From positions 1 through 64,000 of the forward strand of contig RSEH01000230.1 of assembly GCA_006503475.1 (NCBI GenBank): a stretch of DNA of 64,000 bases, given 5' to 3'. How positions within the stretch are numbered: the first letter of the stretch is position 1; each line of letters starts with the position of its first letter. A program made the position numbers and the translations under genes. The DNA comes from Stentor roeselii. Taxonomy: Eukaryota > Ciliophora > Heterotrichea > Heterotrichida > Stentoridae. Positions 10,710-19,725 of the stretch are shown piece after piece. The notes under the pieces were generated by a model. It was not told the origin of the DNA and did not search any database. It worked only from the letters and a program-made list of their open reading frames with translations.

Positions 10710-12407
10710 ATGGAAAAAGCAGCTGCTGTTTTGCTTATTGTTTTGATTGTACTTTACTTTGCTATGCTGCTGGTTCTTGCGTTTAGGGCGAAGGCTTTTA
10801 AGTATTTTGGGAAAGGGAATAAGGAAGTTAGGGCGTTTTATGTGTCGATTATTGTTTTTTTGGGTTTGAGGGTTGTTGGGTTGATTGTTGTTGTCACGCT
10901 TTCGGATTTTATTGGGAAAGATGTTGTTTTTGTTTTGCTTGAAGTGCCTAGAGCTGCCTCAATAATTCCATTTGTCCTTCTAGCAATAATAAAACTCAAC
11001 AAAACCTTCGAAGGACACATGATGCTTCACATAAATAAAACTTTCATCGAAGGAGTAGACAAAAAGCCAAGGCTTCAAAAGTTCAAGCCATTGATATTCT
11101 CGATAGTTTTCCTTTTTCTAACTTCATTTTTCATCCTACTATCCTGTTTCCTCGGCGGTGTTGTTGACGGCTACGATATAGACATATACCTTGGTGCATT
11201 TGACATCCTAATCTCCATATCCCTTTTAATCTTCGCAATAATATTGCACAAAAAATTCTCAGGAGTCCCTCCAAAGTCCGAAAAATGGGCAAAAATGTTA
11301 AAAAAGTTGAATTTCGTGAGTGTCTTTTGGATAACAGGCCGTACAGCAAAGAGCGTTTTAGACTTTTTATCATTTATTTCAGTGACAGCTCAAGTGACGA
11401 TGGTCTTCGGGAACTCGAATATGACTGAAGTGATTTTTTTAATTCTTGCAATTTTTGTGACTGAGATTTTAAACATCATGTTGACAATTGACTATGCTTT
11501 CTTTAGCATGTTTATTGAAAGAGATGAGTTTGGAGCTGCTCAAGTGACTTCTTCAACTGAGTCAAAACAAATGACCTTCAAAAAACATCGACTTTCAATG
11601 GTAAGTGCAAATCCTTATATTGATGATAAGGACATCGAGTTATCAGAAGAAATCATTGGAAGGGTCAATGCTTTAGGAAAGATGTTTAAAGCGAATTACT
11701 TAGGAAGGCAACTGGCTTACAGAAAAATCATGATTTCTAATGTAAGCACCTACGTCACTGAAGAAGTTCAACAAGAAGTCGAGACTTATCAAAAACTTTG
11801 CATTTCTGGATTAGTAAGAGTCGCTGCTATTGTCTTAAATGCGAATACAGTCGGACTTGCTTATCCTTTTTATCAGAATTCTTTATATATGTTGCTTCAT
11901 GTCGAGGGAAAAAAATGGAAATTTACTGAAAAAATCGTGGTTTTAGCGAAAATCGCTGAAATCTTAGCTGATATTCATGCGGAGGGAAAAGTTCATGGAC
12001 ATCTGACTTCGCATAATATTTTGTTTGACCAGGATGAACCACTTGTCAGTGATCTGGGCTTTCATAAGTTGAAAAAATATATCGGGATTAAAAATAGCTA
12101 TCATTATAAAAGTGCCTGGAGCAGTCCTGAGATATTAAAGGATCCCAGGTCTACTCCTCAGAATATTGCACCGATGAGTGATGTTTATAGCTTTGGGATT
12201 ATTTGTTGGGAAGTTTTTACGGAAAATGAACCTTTTCCACAGTTCACTATTGAACAGGTTAAGAAAAAGGTGGTGGAAGAAAAGGTTAGACCTATGATTC
12301 CTTCTGATCTGAATTTGGAACTTTCTAGGTTTATTCAGAGCTGCTTTAATGAAGATCCTAGTATTAGACCGGATTCGGGGTCTTTGGTAAGTTTATTAAA
12401 TTATTAG
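10710..12407 (+). CDS. Seven-transmembrane protein with C-terminal degenerate TKL-like kinase domain
   Basis: 565 residues. The N-terminal half has seven hydrophobic segments (about 5-26, 43-66, 73-97, 127-150, 160-180, 200-235 and 240-268), then a linker, then a kinase-like fold from about 315 to 560. Fold landmarks are EIIGRVNALG in place of the Gly-rich loop, VHGHLTSHN at about 427-435 for the catalytic loop, SDLG at about 447-450 for DFG, SSPEIL for APE, SDVYSFGIICWE for the helix-F Asp region, and a final Arg in DPSIRPD. The catalytic HRD Asp is replaced by His (HGH) and the loop lacks the usual glycine pattern, so it is probably a pseudokinase or very weak kinase. It resembles a receptor whose cytosolic kinase-like domain acts as a scaffold (inference). 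It is divergently paired with the PPP1R21-like gene. Confidence 0.65.
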   Translation: MEKAAAVLLIVLIVLYFAMLLVLAFRAKAFKYFGKGNKEVRAFYVSIIVFLGLRVVGLIVVVTLSDFIGKDVVFVLLEVPRAASIIPFVLLAIIKLNKTFEGHMMLHINKTFIEGVDKKPRLQKFKPLIFSIVFLFLTSFFILLSCFLGGVVDGYDIDIYLGAFDILISISLLIFAIILHKKFSGVPPKSEKWAKMLKKLNFVSVFWITGRTAKSVLDFLSFISVTAQVTMVFGNSNMTEVIFLILAIFVTEILNIMLTIDYAFFSMFIERDEFGAAQVTSSTESKQMTFKKHRLSMVSANPYIDDKDIELSEEIIGRVNALGKMFKANYLGRQLAYRKIMISNVSTYVTEEVQQEVETYQKLCISGLVRVAAIVLNANTVGLAYPFYQNSLYMLLHVEGKKWKFTEKIVVLAKIAEILADIHAEGKVHGHLTSHNILFDQDEPLVSDLGFHKLKKYIGIKNSYHYKSAWSSPEILKDPRSTPQNIAPMSDVYSFGIICWEVFTENEPFPQFTIEQVKKKVVEEKVRPMIPSDLNLELSRFIQSCFNEDPSIRPDSGSLVSLLNY

Positions 12408-13026
12408 CGGATTAGGTAAGTTTTAGGGTTTTTTTGTTTGAGTTGATTGATGGTTTTTAGATTAGAAGGGTTAGATGATTGAGTTTTTATTTTTAGGAAA
12501 TTGGTGATTTTGGATGATTTAGGAAGATTTCTATCATTATCAAATCTTGGCGAAAATCATTGTTAAAATCACCATCTAATTACCACCCTGGAACTTTTCT
12601 ACTAAATTAAATTCTGATAATAACAAATTTTCTACTTTCACAAACACAAAGTTTATAAAAAATTTCAATAATTTCCAATCCTAAAACAAACAACCACATA
12701 TCCCTAAGTCTATTTATAACCTATGCATCCATCGGAAAATAATTTCAAAGCACTTTGGAAAATTTATGCATTTATGAGTTGAAATCTTAACAGCCCTCAA
12801 AAAAGCAAAAAAATTCCAGTCTTGAGTTTTGATTTTACAATTCACAATAACTTTAAAAGACTTTATCTTGGAATTCGAATAATTTTTCCTTCTGTGCGCC
12901 ATGATGATGAAAACTTAGTCTTGAACAAAGGACAAGAGTTCAATAATAAAATCAAAACCTTCTAAAAAAACCCTTCCCACCCTAAACCCTTTCCAAAAAA
13001 ATCCTTTTCTCAATTCAATTAATCAT
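12408..13026. other. Intergenic region with a short doubly open stretch
   Basis: Mostly AT-rich. Between about 12720 and 12965 both strands are open. The minus strand has a 62-codon frame starting at 12902 (MAHRRKNYSN...). The plus strand has a frame starting ATGCATCCATCG at 12722 that is broken by one TGA after 19 codons and then runs open to a TAA near 12965. No intron of the local type removes that TGA while keeping frame, so neither reading is called as a gene. Confidence 0.4.
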
Positions 13027-13473
13027 TTATAACACTTTACTACAATCCTCTCCCTCACTCATTTCACGACACCATTTCAAAAACCCTTCACTTTTCAAGC
13101 AATCATCTTCAGTAAAGCTTTTCTCATCCTTAACAGAGCTAAAGTCCTCAATTCGAAGACTTCTCAAAAACCAAAACGGGAATTTTTCATCAGGAATTTT
13201 GAGACTTCTCTTGAGTTCCCACTTCCTGATTGATTTTTACTTGTATTCATCAAAAAATTCATTGTCTACCGGGTTGGGGTTCTTTTGTTTTGCAGGTTGT
13301 TTGCATACTAGTCTGGGAACCCTTGGACGGTCTTTAAGGTAAGAATGACTCGCGTTTTGAGAAAAAGAATGAGAAGGACTTGTTGTTGCCAGGGTCGAGT
13401 GGTTGAGACTTGGAAGTTTCGGCAGGAAATACTTTTGTTCTCGGCTTGTTCGTTTTTTCATCGGACTTAACAT
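13027..13473 (-). CDS. Small spliced gene, unknown function
   Basis: Two exons, 13473-13241 and 13225-13027, separated by a 15-nt intron; the product is 143 residues. Exon 1 encodes a basic, Ser/Pro-rich region (MLSPMKKRTSREQ... to VDNEFFDEY). Exon 2 encodes a compact region with aromatic residues (KWELKRSLKIP, FPFWFLRSLRIEDF, GFLKWCREM) ending CSKVL. Without splicing the frame stops in the intron and the well-formed second half is lost, which is why splicing is inferred. No family was recognised. Upstream lies the minisatellite at 13490-13880, one copy of which abuts this gene's start region. Confidence 0.65.
13226..13240 (-). other. 15-nt intron
   Basis: Reads GTAAAAATCAATCAG on the minus strand. 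Removing it joins GAATACAA to GAAGTGG and restores a 143-residue frame; retained, it gives an immediate TAA. Confidence 0.75.
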
Positions 13474-13489
13474 TTTTATTAGAGCAGAG

Positions 13490-13880
13490 AGTTTTAAGGA
13501 ATTGTTTAAGAGGAATAATGAAGGATTTTCTTGGATTTTTATAAGAGAGAAGAAGAGAGTTTTTAGGATTAGGTTGGAAGGACTAATGAAAGACTTTCTT
13601 GCATTTTTCTTAGAGAGAAGAAGATTTTTTAAGGATTTTTTTTAGAGGAATAATGAAAGATTTTCTTGGATTTTTATTAGGAAAGAAGAGGAGTTTAAGG
13701 ATTAGTTTAAGAGGAATAATGAAAGACTTTCTTGTATTTTTATTAGAAAAGAAGAGGAGTTTTAAAATTTGTTTAAGAGGAATAATGAAAGATTTTCTTG
13801 TATTTTTATTAGAGAGAAGGAATTTTAAAGATTAGTTTGGAAGGACTAATGAAAGACTTTCTTGCATTTTTCTTAGAAAT
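13490..13880. repeat. Minisatellite, six copies of a unit of about 66 bp
   Basis: The core AGGAATAATGAAAG (or AGGACTAATGAAAG) recurs at 13511, 13579, 13646, 13712, 13778 and 13842, with spacings of 68, 67, 66, 66 and 64 bp. The right-most copy overlaps the last codons of the minus-strand gene at 13832-14089; the left-most lies just upstream of the next minus-strand gene. Several spacings are not multiples of three, so the open frames that cross it on the plus strand are unlikely to be a repeat protein. Confidence 0.8.
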
Positions 13881-14089
13881 ATCTTGTTTTTTGTTAGCTG
13901 AAGTTGAGTTGAGTTCAACTTTGATTGTAGCTCTGATGTGTCAATGTTCATTGATGAGGAACTTGTGTCCTGGAGAAGGTCTTCTTTTAGATTGTCTAGG
14001 TCTTGCAGGACTTGGCTTATGTCTTCACCTGTTGATATTGTTGATAGGGTCTTTTCGATTATTTGCATCAGTTTGTACTCGAGGGCCAT
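13832..14089 (-). CDS. Small acidic helical protein, unknown function
   Basis: 85 residues beginning MALEYKLMQIIEKTLS, with a probable coiled coil (about 24-38 and 50-75), Leu-rich heptads and a Ser-rich linker. No conserved catalytic residue was recognised. The start is 8 bp from the divergent start of the PHD-finger gene at 14098. Its last codons (KMQESLSLVLPN) and stop fall in the first unit of the minisatellite, so the repeat may have grown from this gene's 3' end. Small coiled-coil subunits of cytoskeletal or kinetochore complexes look similar, but no assignment is made. Confidence 0.6.
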   Translation of the reverse strand: MALEYKLMQIIEKTLSTISTGEDISQVLQDLDNLKEDLLQDTSSSSMNIDTSELQSKLNSTQLQLTKNKIFLRKMQESLSLVLPN

Positions 14090-14097
14090 TATAATTT
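14090..14097. promoter_or_regulatory. 8-bp divergent intergenic spacer
   Basis: TATAATTT is all that separates the two divergent start codons at 14089 (minus) and 14098 (plus). Confidence 0.6.
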
Positions 14098-15435
14098 ATG
14101 GAAGGGAAAAAAAAAAGTAAGAATAAGTTTGTTGAATTGGAAAAAGAAAGTTTGGTTTTGAGTAAGGATTTGAAATTTAGAGTTGGGGAATATGTCTGGT
14201 GCACAAACGACTCTCCCTACATCCTCGGCAAGATGGCTCACGCACACGAAGAAGAAATTCCAGAATCCTTCAAAAAATCAAGCAGCTTAAACACCTTCCT
14301 AATCCGTTACCTTCACGACCTCTCATAGTACTTTCTCCATAGCCAGAACATCCCAACGTCAAAAGTGACATCATTCAAAGACAACTTCGAAGACCAAGCA
14401 GCTCTTTACATAAGCAAATACGAAAACGGTCAAATCACGATCGAAAAAGTCTTAAAAGAACTAAAATGGGCGAAAGGTCAAAAAATCCTTCAAAGTCTTC
14501 AAATTCCTTCTCAGAACTACCCAGACCTTCCCTCAAAGCGCTTAAGAGTCAACTTTCCTTGTGAATCTTGTGGAAAGGCCAACGGTCCTCAAATCCTCTG
14601 TTTTGAATGTGGAAAGTCTTCAGTCCACAAGAAAAAATGTGCAGGTCTTACAAGTGACGAGTGGATTTGTAAGAAGTGTACAAAAAATAACGCTATTGAC
14701 GCCCCTGAGATGTCAAGACAAAGTTCAAGTGTGATTTATGAACACACTGTCAATGTTTTAATAGAAAAAGTTGTAGAAGAGGCGAAAAAAGACAGGTATT
14801 TTTGTGAAAATTTAGTAAGAAGACAGCAGAAATACACGGAAATTAATTTAGAACTTATAAGAAGGAATGAAAGTTTGATAACTATTCAGAAACCTGAAGA
14901 AATTAGGAGGAAAAGATATGAAAATGATGAGTTTAGCAGAAAGGAAACTGAGGAACTTATCAATGATTTAATTTCTCAACTCAATTGTGCAAGGATACCC
15001 GGGTTTGAAACTACGAAGAAGTTAATTGAAATGCATGGAAATGATATTCAACTTCTTGATAAATGCAGAATTACTCAGAAAGAAGCTGCCCTTGGACTAT
15101 TGAAGTATAAACTTCCTACTTTTGATAGAAATCTTCAACTTGATTTTAATAGTAACAAGTTTGAAAGGTTTCTTGATCGTAACAACCCTGCTGGACTTAA
15201 TAACAGGCATATGGCTGTTGTTCAGAAGTATTGTAAACTTACTCCTAGTGAATTGGCTTTAAATCCAAGTAATAGCATTGTTTATGGAGTTGCTAAATTG
15301 ATCATTGATGGGACTCTTGCCAATTGTGAGTATAGTGGAGGGAATCAGATTGATCATGTTGGAGGAGGAACGAATCCTGAGAGTTTAAAGGGCTTGTTGA
15401 GGAAAATTAAGGATAAATATAATATTCCGGAATGA
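14098..15435 (+). CDS. Tudor/PWWP-like and PHD-finger chromatin protein
   Basis: Two exons, 14098-14327 and 14343-15435; 440 residues. After a basic N-terminus, residues about 20-85 (FRVGEYVWCTNDSPYILGKM... through IRYLHDLSY) resemble a small Tudor/PWWP-type barrel, with the intron inside it. A PHD-type zinc finger follows at about 145-185: CESC, CFEC, HKKKC, then WICKKC, with the conserved Trp before the last Cys pair. The C-terminal 250 residues are helical, ending NIPE with a TGA stop. PHD and Tudor/PWWP modules read histone tails, so a nuclear chromatin role is likely; ING-type proteins share the PHD but not this N-terminus. Without splicing the protein would be cut before the zinc finger. 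Confidence 0.7.
14328..14342 (+). other. 15-nt intron
   Basis: GTACTTTCTCCATAG. Removal joins CTCTCATA to CCAGAAC (Leu-Ser-Tyr-Gln-Asn) and fuses two frames that otherwise end and begin without a start codon. Confidence 0.85.
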
Positions 15436-15630
15436 TTGAATTGGGAGATTTTTTGATTAGGGTTATGAATTTTTTTTATAGATGAAATGAGATGTTTAAG
15501 GATTTTTAAAGGATTTTTTTTGAGATATGAATCAAGAAAAGTTGAGTTTCAAGGTGATGGATTATTAGTGAGAAGAAATTTCATGTTGGACTTAAAATAC
15601 TTAAGAGTAGGAAGTTTATATATAATATAA

Positions 15631-18600
15631 ATGTCTATATTATATTTAGGTGATGCATGGAATGAAGACGATTGCGGAACTAATAAAGTTAGACTCAAAA
15701 TCAATGGAAAACCAAAAAATCTCCCTTCGGGTGAATCAATCTATATTTATATGGATAACTCCCTTCTAAAAGGTCAACTTTATTGGAATGGAAAAATTCT
15801 GAGGAAAAATCTCGATTTGAAACTAGTTGAAGTAGAAATGAAGAAATTTGGACATTTTTGTGGAAACAACATCGGGGTTGTTTATGATAATCTTTCAGAA
15901 ACTATTTTAATAGGAAAAGTTTGCGGATTGAAAGGAGGGTCTCAAACCAAAGCAGGAAAATCTATTGAAGAGGTGTTTGAGTCACTTCAGCACAAGATTG
16001 AATCGAATTTGAATCCTTTTGTTTCTAAAGATATTGAAATTTGTTTAAATTCTTTGATTCAGTCGGAGTTTACTATTCAGGATTCAATCGTACTTCCAGA
16101 GGATTTAATTTTTGACTTGAATGCTATTTCATTGATTTTTACTCAAGATACCGAGAATCGAGACTTGTATATTCAGAAACTTAATCAGTTGGAAAGGTTG
16201 AATTTATTTGGACAATTATGGGATTCGTTTAATATTATACTTGAACTTGAATGCTTTCGGCGACTTAGTACAGCAACCAGCAGAGATATAATAATTATTA
16301 TCAAATCTGAATCTAAAATTAAAGATATATTAAATCTGATAGAAAAATATCAAGTTGAAGAAGAAATTATAAATGAGATTGGAATCAAGAAAAAATATAT
16401 CATGGATAAATACCTGAATGTTTTATCAGATGAGTCTGATATCGAAGACTGGAATTTTTTTTCCTGGATAAATTTTATTATTGAGAAGAAACCTGCACAG
16501 AAATCTGGTTTATTATCATTACTAGAAAATGATACCAACTTTTTCAGAGGAAAATTTTTAATTATCAAAGACTATGTAACAAAAGCTACTTTGGTAAATA
16601 ATTTCATTGAATCATTCAATAAATCCGAATATTCAATCGATATTCAATTAAATAATCAAAATTCTATAAAAATTACAAAAAAATCAAAAGAATTACAGTT
16701 AATCATTAAAGGATATACAGAAATAGGCTTATTATCATATATCAGAGAAAAAAGTCCAAAGAAAGTAGATATTATTTCTCAGCACATTCTTGAAGATGAA
16801 TACAAAGTTAAATCGGAAGACCATCTTACATATGAATATAAGAAAACTTTAAAAGTTATATTAAAATCAACTACAACTAAATCAATATATGTTATAACTA
16901 TTCACTGTCCTATTGAACCAAACAGTCTTATTGTTTTCAACTCAAAAATACAATATGATGGTTTTAAGAAATTCGACAGGGACTTTAAGGCAAAATATTC
17001 ATTAATAAAAGAATTAAAAATAGATGAAATTGAGGCTGATGAGCATATCAAAATAATTGAAAATACTGATCCAAACTTGAGAAAACATGAACAATATAAA
17101 ATTATCTTAAAAGAAAAAAGAAAACTTAGAAATTTCATTTCTAATATACCTGAATTAAAGTCGCATATATTAGACTCATTTTTAGCCAACAATTGCAAGA
17201 AAATAGAAATCAACCATTTAAAGAATTTTTCAATATTCAGAGAAAATAAAATTGAAGAAACTTTGAATAAAATAGTAAATATTTATAAAAATGAATTGCA
17301 AATAGAAAAAAATTCTGAAAAAGTGCTTCTAAGATGTGCATTAAACGCAAACTATGAGTCCTTTATCAACAAAGAAAAAGCTCTAAATCATAAAAGTTGC
17401 ATTAAATTACTGATGAAATCAGAGGAAGAAGCTAAAAAATTAAAAAAAAAACCATTAATTTTACTACTTGGAGGAACAGGCTCAGGAAAAAGCACAACTG
17501 CATGCTATTTACTTAAAGCAAATCTTAAAGAGACTAAATCTAGATTTGAAGAAAATATTGTTGAACTTAAAGAAAAATTTCCTGAAAGATTTCCGAAGAT
17601 AGGACAGTCTGTTGGGACTTCAGAAACTTTACTCACACAAGGATTTGAAATAAAATTGGGTGAAGATACTTATCTACTAACAGATTGCCCAGGTTTCACT
17701 GATACTCGAGGGGCTGAGTACGAGCTCTGCAGTAAAATAAGTATCAATGAAGCAATTAACAAAGCATCAATGATAAAAGCTGTAGTATTTATAATTCCTT
17801 ATTTTTCATTTTTATTAGAAAGAGGAAATTCCGCGCTCTCAGAAATCGAAAACTTATCTGAAATTTTACCAGACTTTATCCAAGATGATTCAATAATAAA
17901 TTCATTTTATATCCTGATAACAAAACACCCTGATGATCAAAATGCTGAAAGTGGTCTCAAAGCAAGAATAGACGAATACATCCAAGAAATCAGTAGAAAT
18001 ATCGAAATAATCAACAATAATAAATCCTATTTCGACCATGCTAATATCCAATATTACAAATTTAGAAGAAGAATCTGGTTAAAACTACAAAAAATAATTG
18101 ATAAAAAACATCTTCAATTTATTTCAGTTTCAGATACAAGGAGAAGATCTAATTTATTAAACTTGATTCGTGATTCAAAAGGAATAGATAAAAATATGTT
18201 TAATTCAACTTATTTATCTCCGGAAAATAAAAAGTTATTTGAAAATTGTATTACGACTACTACCCATACATGGACTCACTTTCTATGTAAATCATTTAAA
18301 GAGGAACTTCCAAAAAAAATAAAGGTTTTAGAAGATAGTAACAATAAAAATTTTGAAAATAAAGCAAAAATAAAGAATTTTATATCTGATAGCTTTAAAA
18401 ATTTTGAATCTTCTAGTAATCACATCAGGAGTTTAGAAAAAAAGCTAGAAAAAATTACAGTTATAAAAAAGGATCCAAATTTTAATGGAGTTTTTACCAT
18501 TCAAGAGATAAAAAAAAAATATGACTCGTTTTTTAAAAATCAAGAGATGGTAATTACTAATCAAAGAAGTAAAGTAGAGTATTATCAGTCCATGAAAGTT

Positions 18601-19725
18601 GACGCTGATGAAAAAATTATTAAATTTGAAGAAAAACTTGGTGAGTTGAAGAGATTAAAACTAAATTTAGATAAAGAGATAAAAGAATATAGCACTGGAT
18701 CTTATGATCAGGAACTATTTAATTTTAAGCAGCTTCCTCATAAAGATCTTATTGTTAATACTGCATCAAATGAAGCTATTGTTAATGCAATAAATGAAAT
18801 TCGAAATTTAGACGCTGATGAAATTATAGAGAATAAAAATTGTGGAAAAGCTAAGGACTATCAAGGTAAATTAATTCATTTGGTTGTTTTATCCGAAAAA
18901 TATCGAATTGTACCAAAGAATAATTTAGATGAGTTTTTTGAACATGGAAATCTAATGTTTTCTGAAGGTAAATCGTACAAGGCTGTAATTGAAGGTAAAA
19001 ACTTTAGTGTTGAATATACACCTAAGTCTAATTCAAATGGTAAGAATATGGTTTGGCCAATTACAACAACTTGGATTGGAAGTGCTGATTCAATGCCATG
19101 GTTTAAAATCATTCATACTATTCCCAACATTGATCGATATGAGGCAGCGATAATAAATCTTAATTCTGAAATTGCATCCTTAAACAAAGAAATCCCAAAA
19201 ATTCAAGGTGAAATAAGAAAATCTAAGTCAATTTCTAAAAATCACACAAAAAGGTTCAATGGAATGAAAGATTTACTCGATAAACAAATAGATAAATTAG
19301 ATGTTATGAAGAGAGATATTTACTCTTCTGAATTAGAAAAGTTATTGAGTTCAACAAATATGGAAATTAAAAGTTTAAGTGAAAATAATCGGAATATATT
19401 AAATAACATAAAAGAATCAGAAGACGACATCTCGTCATTAGATAAAGATATTATAAAAAATAATCAAGAAATACAAGATTTACAAAGAGAATTAACTTAT
19501 TTAGCACTTGCTATAAAAGATGAACTAAAAAGCATGGACTTTCTTTATAAGACTTGCACTTCATTACTAAGGGACCAGGAATCAAATGAATATCCAAAAG
19601 AGTTGCATGAAATCATCAATAAAACATTATTAGTATATATCAAATTTTATGAAAATCAAGCTGTGGCTTTAAAGAAAGATATAGAGGAAAAATTACAAGA
19701 ATTGAATTTCAATACATTAACCTAA
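15631..19725 (+). CDS. Giant P-loop GTPase with coiled coils (AIG1/septin-like class), function unknown
   Basis: 1364 residues. The N-terminal 600 residues have no recognised domain. A GTPase core follows: Walker A GGTGSGKST at about 614-622, DCPGFTDTRG (G3, DxxG) at about 685-694, and a TKHPDD segment near 765 that could be the guanine-specificity motif. This arrangement is closest to the TRAFAC GTPases of the AIG1/GIMAP or ribosome-binding type. The remainder is largely coiled coil (about 905-1040 and 1165-1364) around a short globular patch with IEYTPKSN-like and WPITTTW sequence (about 1115-1145). The start follows a TATATATAATATAA leader. GIMAP-like proteins act in immunity and on membranes in animals and plants; whether this protein shares that is unknown. 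It opens the AT-rich accessory block. Confidence 0.65.
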   Translation: MSILYLGDAWNEDDCGTNKVRLKINGKPKNLPSGESIYIYMDNSLLKGQLYWNGKILRKNLDLKLVEVEMKKFGHFCGNNIGVVYDNLSETILIGKVCGLKGGSQTKAGKSIEEVFESLQHKIESNLNPFVSKDIEICLNSLIQSEFTIQDSIVLPEDLIFDLNAISLIFTQDTENRDLYIQKLNQLERLNLFGQLWDSFNIILELECFRRLSTATSRDIIIIIKSESKIKDILNLIEKYQVEEEIINEIGIKKKYIMDKYLNVLSDESDIEDWNFFSWINFIIEKKPAQKSGLLSLLENDTNFFRGKFLIIKDYVTKATLVNNFIESFNKSEYSIDIQLNNQNSIKITKKSKELQLIIKGYTEIGLLSYIREKSPKKVDIISQHILEDEYKVKSEDHLTYEYKKTLKVILKSTTTKSIYVITIHCPIEPNSLIVFNSKIQYDGFKKFDRDFKAKYSLIKELKIDEIEADEHIKIIENTDPNLRKHEQYKIILKEKRKLRNFISNIPELKSHILDSFLANNCKKIEINHLKNFSIFRENKIEETLNKIVNIYKNELQIEKNSEKVLLRCALNANYESFINKEKALNHKSCIKLLMKSEEEAKKLKKKPLILLLGGTGSGKSTTACYLLKANLKETKSRFEENIVELKEKFPERFPKIGQSVGTSETLLTQGFEIKLGEDTYLLTDCPGFTDTRGAEYELCSKISINEAINKASMIKAVVFIIPYFSFLLERGNSALSEIENLSEILPDFIQDDSIINSFYILITKHPDDQNAESGLKARIDEYIQEISRNIEIINNNKSYFDHANIQYYKFRRRIWLKLQKIIDKKHLQFISVSDTRRRSNLLNLIRDSKGIDKNMFNSTYLSPENKKLFENCITTTTHTWTHFLCKSFKEELPKKIKVLEDSNNKNFENKAKIKNFISDSFKNFESSSNHIRSLEKKLEKITVIKKDPNFNGVFTIQEIKKKYDSFFKNQEMVITNQRSKVEYYQSMKVDADEKIIKFEEKLGELKRLKLNLDKEIKEYSTGSYDQELFNFKQLPHKDLIVNTASNEAIVNAINEIRNLDADEIIENKNCGKAKDYQGKLIHLVVLSEKYRIVPKNNLDEFFEHGNLMFSEGKSYKAVIEGKNFSVEYTPKSNSNGKNMVWPITTTWIGSADSMPWFKIIHTIPNIDRYEAAIINLNSEIASLNKEIPKIQGEIRKSKSISKNHTKRFNGMKDLLDKQIDKLDVMKRDIYSSELEKLLSSTNMEIKSLSENNRNILNNIKESEDDISSLDKDIIKNNQEIQDLQRELTYLALAIKDELKSMDFLYKTCTSLLRDQESNEYPKELHEIINKTLLVYIKFYENQAVALKKDIEEKLQELNFNTLT

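Noticed and set aside
13403-13835. Plus-strand frames encoding a 22-residue repeat (RGIMKDFLVFLLE...)
   Set aside because: They run across the minisatellite, whose unit lengths of 64-68 bp are mostly not multiples of three, and across the antisense of spliced exon 1 of the gene at 13027-13473.
14340-15435. Separate gene starting with GTG at 14365
   Set aside because: It is exon 2 of the PHD-finger gene; the 15-nt intron joins it in frame to exon 1.
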